Shown here piece by piece: positions 58,801 to 64,000 of a stretch of 64,000 nucleotides of DNA; within the stretch, counting starts at the first letter, position 1; each line of letters opens with the position of its first letter. Location of the stretch: NCBI GenBank assembly GCA_933228675.1, contig OW121740.1:52344174-52408173 (forward strand). The letters run 5' to 3'. Under the pieces are notes generated by a model. That model did no database searches. It was given only the letters and a program-made list of their open reading frames with translations, and was not told where the DNA came from. A program made the translations under genes and the position numbers. Origin of the DNA: Stomorhina lunata (lineage: Eukaryota; Arthropoda; Insecta; Diptera; Rhiniidae).

Positions 58801-61800
58801 TAAGTTATCAGTTTATCCCTTTTTTACACATTTTGGCCACAAAATCAAAAAAGTACCAAATACGTGTTCAATATTTCTTTCACATCTATTGATTGCAGTA
58901 CAAAGTTTCTTTCTATATTCCTTACTTTAAAATATAATAGTGGGTTAAAAAGGTACCAAAAAAAAAACTATTTTCACCCTTTTTTACCCCTTATCGGACA
59001 TAGTTTCAAAAAAGTACCAAACACCTGTCCGTTTATTTTCATAGCTGTTTAAAACGTAATTTAAATTTTGTTTCTATACCTATTACTTAAGGAGATATAG
59101 CGTTTTCGATTTTTTCCCCTTTTTACCCGTTTTTACCCTCTTAGAGGCAAAGGTTCCAAAAGTCCCTTCTTCTTCGACCTATACATCAAAAAAGATACCC
59201 ACTGTCCAAATTTTATCAAAATCGTTTAAACGAATTTTATTCTTTACAGTTGAAAGTCTGACATTGAAGAAAATGGATCGTTCAAGTATCACACAACGCA
59301 TAAAAATTATCAAAACATACCACAAAAAATTGTGATTTTGCAACAGCCGCATATCGTGCTTTAAGAGGAGACTATGGTTTACATAATCGTCCAACTACGC
59401 AAGCAATTGGCAAAATTGTGAAGAAATTTGAAGAGCATCATCGTCTCGCTCGTTCCACTGAAAATATCGCTGCTGTAAGTGAAAGTGTTGTCGAAGACCC
59501 GAATGTTTCGATTTCGTGAATTCGGAGCATTATGGTCTTATGTTTACCGTTTTTTTTTTGCCTGCTTTTGAGGAATACGACTTGGAGAATATGTGGTTTC
59601 AACAAGACGGTCAAATATGGATTTGTTGTAGACATTTCCTGGCCTCGTAATTTCTCGTTGCTGGGATATCAACTGGCCACCAAGATCATGCGATTTGACA
59701 CCATTCGACTTTTTTTGTGGGGCTAGGCGAAAGACCGTGTTTATGCAGATAAACCTTTAACTCTTGAGCACTTAGAAACCAACATTTGTTAAGTTATGGC
59801 CTATCTCCTGGCTAATCTCCTATTAAAGTTTAACAACTTGGTTTGACAGATTTCGAATTCCAGTCCTATACTTTGCAAACACGAAATGGTTAACCCGGTA
59901 TTTAAAGGACCATAACACATAAAAAAATAGTTTAATTTGAATTTAATTTTGACTCTTGACCTAATATTTATACCCTTCACCACCATAAGTGTAAAGGGTA
60001 TTATAAGTTTGTGCTAATGTATGTAACGCATAGAAATATTTGTCTAGACCCAACTTTTAGTATACCAATAGGCTTAGAATCACTTTCTGAGTCGATTTAG
60101 CGACATCAGTCCGTCCGTCCGTCTGGCTGGCTGGACCCCCATGCGAACCATGTAATCAAAGTACAGGTCGCAATTCTAAAGATAATTTGATGAAATTTGC
60201 CACAGATAATTTTTTTGACAACTGAAATTCATCAACATCGGTCCACTATTTATGGTACCTCCCATAGGTCCCACTTCCCGGAATTTTTATATTGGCCACA
60301 AATATCAATATTTTTTCATGAAAAAAAAATGCTGCTTATGTAAATTTAAATCACTGTACCAAATTTCGTTGACATCGGTCCACATTTGACCATAGCTTCA
60401 TACAAACTTATGTGTCAAATCGCACTAAATGAGAAAAAAAACACTGAAACGCTTGTTAATCTAAAAATAATGCGAATTTTAAGTTTATTTTTTGCAAACA
60501 TAATTTTTGTAACAACTGTAATCAATTTGCCAAATTTCGAGATAATCGGTCCACATTTGACCCTAGCTCTTATATAAGTTCAAATGACGGAAATAGCTTA
60601 AATATATAAGTTTTGAGAAAATTAAAATTACGTTTTAAACAGCTTTGAAAATAAGCGGACAGGTGTTTGGTACTTTTTTGAAACTATGTCCGATAGGGGG
60701 TAAAAAAGGGTGAAAATAGTTTTTTTGGCACCTTTTTAACCCACTCTTATATTTTAAACTAAAGAATATAGAAAGAAACTTGGTACTGCAATCAATAGAT
60801 GTAAAAAAACATGAAACACGTATTTGGTACTTTTTTGATTTTGGAGCCAAAATGGGTAAAAAAGGGATAAAATGATAACTTAACATCTCCAAAGTAATAT
60901 GAATAGGAACATTATACATTATGTTAAATGCGTTTTAAAAAAATATACCGAATTCAATTGGCACCAAAAAAGTACCAAATATACATATGGAACTTTTAGA
61001 AATTAGGGAATAAAAAGGGGGAAAAATTAGTATTATTTTAAACAAATGAATGTTTGTCTGTATGTATGTTCTTTATAGAATAGCAAACTGTGAATTTGAT
61101 TGTGTTATGCTCTTTAGCGAAGATGTTGCGGATAAGCCGGCGAAGGTTTTAAAGTTGATAAGACTTATTTCCGACAGATGACGCCACTGAAAATTACTAA
61201 AAATTAATTAAATCGTAGACTGTACATTTGATCATGCTATGATCTTTAGCAAAGTTGTAGCGCATGAGCCGACGAAGGCTTTTTAGTTGGTATGAATAAT
61301 TTCCGACAGGTGGCGCTACAGAAACTTACTCAAAGTCAATTTAATCGTAATCTGTACATTTAATCATGCTACAATCTTTAGCAAAGTTGTTGCACATGAG
61401 CCGACGAAGGTTTCTTAGTTGGTATGAAGAAATTTCGACAGGTGGCGCTACTGAAATTTACTCAAAGTCAATTTAATCGTATGCTGTACATTTAATCATG
61501 CTATAATCTTCAGCAAAGTTGTTACGGATAAGCCGAAGAAGGTTTATGAATTGGAATAAGCAAAGTCCGACAGGTGGCGCCACAGAAAACTACTCAAAAT
61601 GAATTAAATCGTAAACTGTGCATTTGATCAGACTATAATCTTTAGCAAAGTTGTTGCGCATGAGTCGACAGAGGTTTCTGTTGATATGAATAATTTCCAA
61701 AATTATTCAAAATGAGTTAAACTGCAAACTATGCAAACTATGTGTTGGTCGGACAAAATAAATCAAATAATTCAAAATTAACTGAATATTTCTACAATGT

Positions 61801-63011
61801 CTTTCCTCTAAATTTATTTTAGCACTTTATAATATAAAATATATAAAAACTTTAAAATTTTCCTCAAAATGCTTATCATAAAGCTCCGAGCAAGGCTCGG
61901 TCTACCAGGTACTATTTGTCTTAATACAGGAAAAAGAACACCTTTGACCTTAGTGGTGAAGGGTATCGTATGGTCGGGCTTGATCGACTATAGCACTTTC
62001 TTACTTGTTTTAATCTATATTTTTAGTAATGAGAAGATTGAAGCGAATGAAAACAATAAATTTCCAAATTTGGAAGATTCCAATGATAAAGAAGAGTAAG
62101 TTTCGATGATTTTTTTTTTTTTAATAGTTTAGAAATTATTGGATTCAATTAATAAATATATATAAAGTTCAAAGGTCAATCTAAAGGAAACTATTAAAGA
62201 AGCCCAAAAAGAGTTACCAGGTAAAATCGCTAAAAAAAAATTAACAAAATATTTGATAAAATTTTGAAATTTTCCCTTTTTAAAAGTGGCAAAGCCCAAA
62301 GATTGTTACGAAGCTGTGGACAAAACAAACCAAAGTGGAATTTATGAAATTCAAATAGACGATTTCCCTACGCCTTTCAAGGTCTTCTGCGATGTAGAAA
62401 CAGATGATGGCGGTTGGTTGGTGATACAAAGACGTCAAAATGGTTCCGTGGATTTCTATCGAGATTGGCTGGATTATGAACTGGGTTTCGGTGATATCGA
62501 GGGAGAGTTCTTTATTGGTCTGACAAAGCTACATAAATTAACAAATTCTAGTAGCCCACAAGAGTTAATGATTGTAATGGAAGATCAAACCGGGAGTAGA
62601 GTATTTGCTAAATATGATGCCTTTGCTATAGGAAATGCAACAGAATCGTATGCTTTGAATAAATTGGGAAACTATTCGGGAACAGCAGGAGATTCCCTGA
62701 GTATTCATAAAGGCAATAAATTTACTACTAAAGATCGTGACAATGATAAACTTCCAAACGAAAATTGTGCTGTATTGAATACAGGAGCTTGGTGGTATAG
62801 AGCGTGTCATAATAGGTTTGTTCATACTTAATAATTGTTTAAACAATTTTGTATATTTTTAAAACTTATTTTTATTATTCACAGTAATCTCAATGGCAAA
62901 TATGGTGATAATAGCTTTGGCCAGGGTATCAATTGGATTGCTTTTCGTGGTTTTGATTACTCTCTGCCTTACGTTAAAATGATGATACGTCCCAGTAGAA
63001 TTACTTTGTAG
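52639..63011 (+). CDS. Secreted fibrinogen-related protein (FREP), seven exons
   Basis: Exons 52639-52835, 57183-57236, 57303-57398, 62027-62095, 62168-62220, 62287-62815 and 62885-63011 join in frame through GT-AG sites to 374 residues. Residues 1-22 form a signal peptide (KYFLILILTINAINA). Residues 23-156 are charged, low complexity and probably helical, the usual oligomerising arm. The fibrinogen C-terminal domain spans 158-374: Cys163 and Cys191, GGWLVIQRRQNGSVDFYRDW, calcium-loop DRDND at 306-310, Cys317 and Cys330, WWYRACHNSNLNG, and a terminal MMIRPSRITL. Such proteins bind acetylated sugars on microbes or act in adhesion; which role applies here is unknown. Introns 1 and 3 are 4.3 and 4.6 kb because of repeats. 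Confidence 0.85.
53100..53887 (+). mobile_element. DINE-1-like family B copy in FREP intron 1
   Basis: Contains a (GGAC)n run near 53720-53745, CATCGCTAAATCGACTCAG, TTGGTATACTAAAAGGTGGG, CAGCACAAACTTATAATACC and the terminal hairpin CCACCTATGGTGG followed by TGAAGGGTATAA. Inverted match to 59967-60616. The order of words is as in DINE-1 repeats of Drosophila. Confidence 0.65.
53888..54194. other. Intron spacer with family C end fragment
   Basis: TATACCCACCATCAAG near 53930 matches the terminus of family C. Otherwise nothing was recognised. Confidence 0.4.
54195..55496 (-). mobile_element. Composite TIR element T1, copy 2, in FREP intron 1
   Basis: Opposite orientation to 15758-17049, about 1302 bp, same parts: CCCAGTAAAAC end, tRNA-like module (about 54450-54515, minus strand), LINE family 1 tail (54745-54915), T-arm-like word near 55345 and CCCAGCAAAAC end. 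The LINE tail was thus already inside the element before it spread. Confidence 0.75.
55540..56715 (+). mobile_element. Repeat family C, uninterrupted copy
   Basis: Same words and order as 49740-52335 but without the Helitron-like insert. Provides the empty site at 55946/55947. Ends with TTTGATGATGGGTATACAAA. Confidence 0.65.
57183..57398 (+). CDS. FREP exons 2 and 3
   Basis: Exon 2 (57183-57236) encodes YEVCQKDLNEIKRTLKS. Exon 3 (57303-57398) encodes NRSNEDNFTEIKATLNELK and a charged end. Acceptors TTTCAG and TTTCCAG, donors GTAAGT. The spacing of hydrophobic residues suggests a short amphipathic helix or coiled coil. Confidence 0.65.
57500..57602 (-). mobile_element. Family C end fragment
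   Basis: TATCCACCATCAAAAAGAAT followed by GGGGGGTATATTGATATTG is the inverted terminus of family C. H1 copy 3 begins immediately after it. Confidence 0.5.
57603..59225 (-). mobile_element. Helitron-like element H1, copy 3, 5'-truncated
   Basis: The hairpin end is at 57603 (after an A), with one more internal subrepeat than the other copies: about 57950-58080 is extra. Similarity stops at about 59225, so the minus-strand 5' end is missing. Confidence 0.75.
59264..59800 (+). pseudogene. DD41D transposase remnant (copy 5) in FREP intron 3
   Basis: Words in order: MDRSSITQRIKIIKTYH, ALRGDYGLHNRPTTQAIGKI, STENIAAVSESVVEDPN, then a jump over the first catalytic region to LENMWFQQDG and CDLTPFDFFLWG and VYADKPLTLEHLETNI. 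The core is mostly deleted and frames are broken. Closest in wording to copy 1. Confidence 0.65.
59967..60616 (-). mobile_element. DINE-1-like family B, copy in FREP intron 3
   Basis: Inverted match to 53100-53887. Starts TATACCCTTCACCACCATAA, has (GTCC)n near 60112-60125 and GGCTGGCTGGACCCCC. It abuts H1 copy 4. Confidence 0.65.
60617..61912 (+). mobile_element. Helitron-like element H1, copy 4, 5'-truncated
   Basis: Opposite orientation to the other three copies. It ends CCGAGCAAGGCTCGG, then TCTACCAGGTAC, followed by T at 61913. The 5' third is missing where family B begins. Confidence 0.8.
61913..62026. repeat. Repeat end fragment before FREP exon 4
   Basis: TTAGTGGTGAAGGGTATCGT and CGACTATAGCACTTTCTTAC form a typical end of a fly DINE-like repeat. 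It reaches to within about 25 bases of the exon 4 acceptor, so the polypyrimidine tract may be repeat-derived. Confidence 0.45.
62027..62220 (+). CDS. FREP exons 4 and 5
   Basis: Exon 4 (62027-62095) encodes NEKIEANENNKFPNLEDSND and a few more residues; exon 5 (62168-62220) encodes SKVNLKETIKEAQKELP. Exon 4 uses donor GTAAGT and exon 5 GTAAAA. Phase changes from 2 to 1 at exon 5, matching the phase needed by exon 6. Confidence 0.65.
62287..63011 (+). CDS. FREP exons 6 and 7 (fibrinogen domain)
   Basis: Exon 6 (62287-62815) and exon 7 (62885-63011) together encode the whole fibrinogen C-terminal domain. The 69-nt intron splits the Ser codon of CHNSNLNG, a place where the family motif confirms the join. 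Confidence 0.92.
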
Positions 63012-63029
63012 TTTTATTTAGTAACATCA

Positions 63030-63035
63030 AATAAA
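63030..63035 (+). terminator. Poly(A) signal of FREP
   Basis: AATAAA, 19 bases after the stop codon. Short but workable 3' UTR. Confidence 0.5.
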
Positions 63036-63354
63036 TCTGAATTTGTAAAATTTAAAAATCTATCTACTAAAATTTACTTATTCCCATAACTTTCGAAAAT
63101 TAAGAAATATTTATTTAAGTCATTAGCAGGAATAGGCAGCCCATACCACCAGCAGCCAATGAAATTTTTTAATTTTCGTTAATACCACGATCATTAATAA
63201 AACTCGTGAAAACGAGTATTAAAATCATTCAGTTGAAATTTGGATGTTAACAGAGTTGCCGCTTTGGAATATTTTTCAAAACAGAAATAAATTCTAATAT
63301 TAAACAATTTTAGATTTTTATATTTTTTAGATATTTTCGATCCAATTTTCTACA
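63036..63354. other. Spacer after FREP
   Basis: No gene or repeat recognised. Confidence 0.4.
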
Positions 63355-64000
63355 GAAAGATTTTCGATAAAAAAATTTTCTACAGAAAGATTTTCGATAA
63401 CAAAATTTTCTATAGAAAAATTTTTGATAAAAAATTTTTTGATAAAAAATTTTCTATAGAAAAATTTTTGATAAAAAATTTTCTATAGAAAAATTTTTGA
63501 TAAAAAAGTTTTCTATAGAAAAATTTTTGATAAAAAAATTTTCAACAGAAAAATTTTTGATAAAAAAATTTTCTATAGAAAAATTGTTGATAACAAAATT
63601 TTTGATAAAAAAGTTTTCTATAGAAAATTTTTTGATAAAAATAGAAAGTTTTTGATAGAATAGAAAGTATTAAAAATTTTTCTAGGAAAATTTTTTTATC
63701 AAAAATTTTTCTATAGAAAATTTTTTTATCAAAAATTTTTCTATAGAAAATTTTTTTATCAAAAATTTTTCTATAGAAAATTTTTTTATCAAAAATTTTT
63801 CTAGAAAAAATTTTTTTAACAAAAATTTTTCTAAGGAAAATTTTTTTATCAAAAATTTTTCTATAGAAAATTTTTTTAGTTGAAAGAAATTAATTTTTTT
63901 ATCAAAAATTTTTCTATAGAAAATTATTTATCTAAAATTTAATAAAAAATTTTCTATAGAAAGATTTTTGATAAAAAAAAATTTCTATTGAAAAAATTTT
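63355..64000. repeat. Satellite array S5, about 30-bp units with strand inversion
   Basis: Units of the GAAAAATTTTTGATAAAAAA / TTTTCTATA type run to about 63660. From about 63680 the array is in reverse orientation (TTTTTTATCAAAAATTTTTC). It runs off the end of the window. Confidence 0.9.

Overview
The window is eukaryotic and reads as the genome of a fly, probably a calyptrate such as a blow fly or relative. It is very A+T rich, has GT-AG introns, galectin and fibrinogen-domain genes of animal type, DD41D and DD34D Tc1-mariner transposases, several non-LTR retrotransposon families, DINE-1-like repeats and tRNA-derived SINEs. The organism is inferred from this content; no marker gene fixes a species.

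Only four host genes can be supported. Three are tandem-repeat galectins (two carbohydrate-recognition domains each, about 320 to 336 residues): A at 9891-10989 (-), B at 23715-28667 (-) and C at 35375-36536 (+). They share three exons with both introns in phase 2, so they are a local duplication series pushed apart by transposons; B and C lie head to head. The fourth is a secreted fibrinogen-related protein (FREP) in seven exons at 52639-63011 (+), with a predicted 374 residues. Its two large introns (4.3 and 4.6 kb) are filled with repeats. All four genes encode proteins of lectin families. Nothing in the sequence shows that they act together, though galectins and FREPs are both known as recognition proteins.

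Layout. 0.5-5 kb: two DD41D transposons and a LINE tail. 5.2-9.3 kb: a 31/33-bp satellite. 9.6-11 kb: a piggyBac-type MITE and galectin A. 11.3-12.8 kb: a Helitron-like element. 13.3-15.7 kb: a truncated Tc1-mariner element and a recognisable but unnamed two-exon coding fragment. 15.8-20.6 kb: a 1.3-kb composite TIR element with tRNA-like modules, a hAT-type MITE, and a DD41D element with its catalytic core intact. 20.8-22.5 kb: a LINE reverse transcriptase, open over 532 codons. 23.3-28.7 kb: galectin B, split by transposons, with SINEs at both ends. 26.2-33.8 kb: degenerate mariner and LINE debris. 34-36.6 kb: DINE-like repeat and galectin C. 36.7-38.5 kb: a 150-bp tandem repeat. 38.7-41.8 kb: a candidate TIR element filled with a tandem array. 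42.4-46.7 kb: a 31-bp satellite. 47.6-48.5 kb: an apparently exact 450-bp tandem duplication. 49-52.3 kb: nested repeats. 52.6-63 kb: the FREP gene. 63.3-64 kb: another satellite.

Many open frames here are artefacts of repeats: the 33-bp unit is divisible by three, so long frames appear on both strands. The clearest mobile-element evidence comes from target sites. There is an empty site for the Helitron-like element and another for a DD41D copy, a TTAA duplication around the piggyBac-type MITE, and an 8-bp duplication around the hAT-type MITE.
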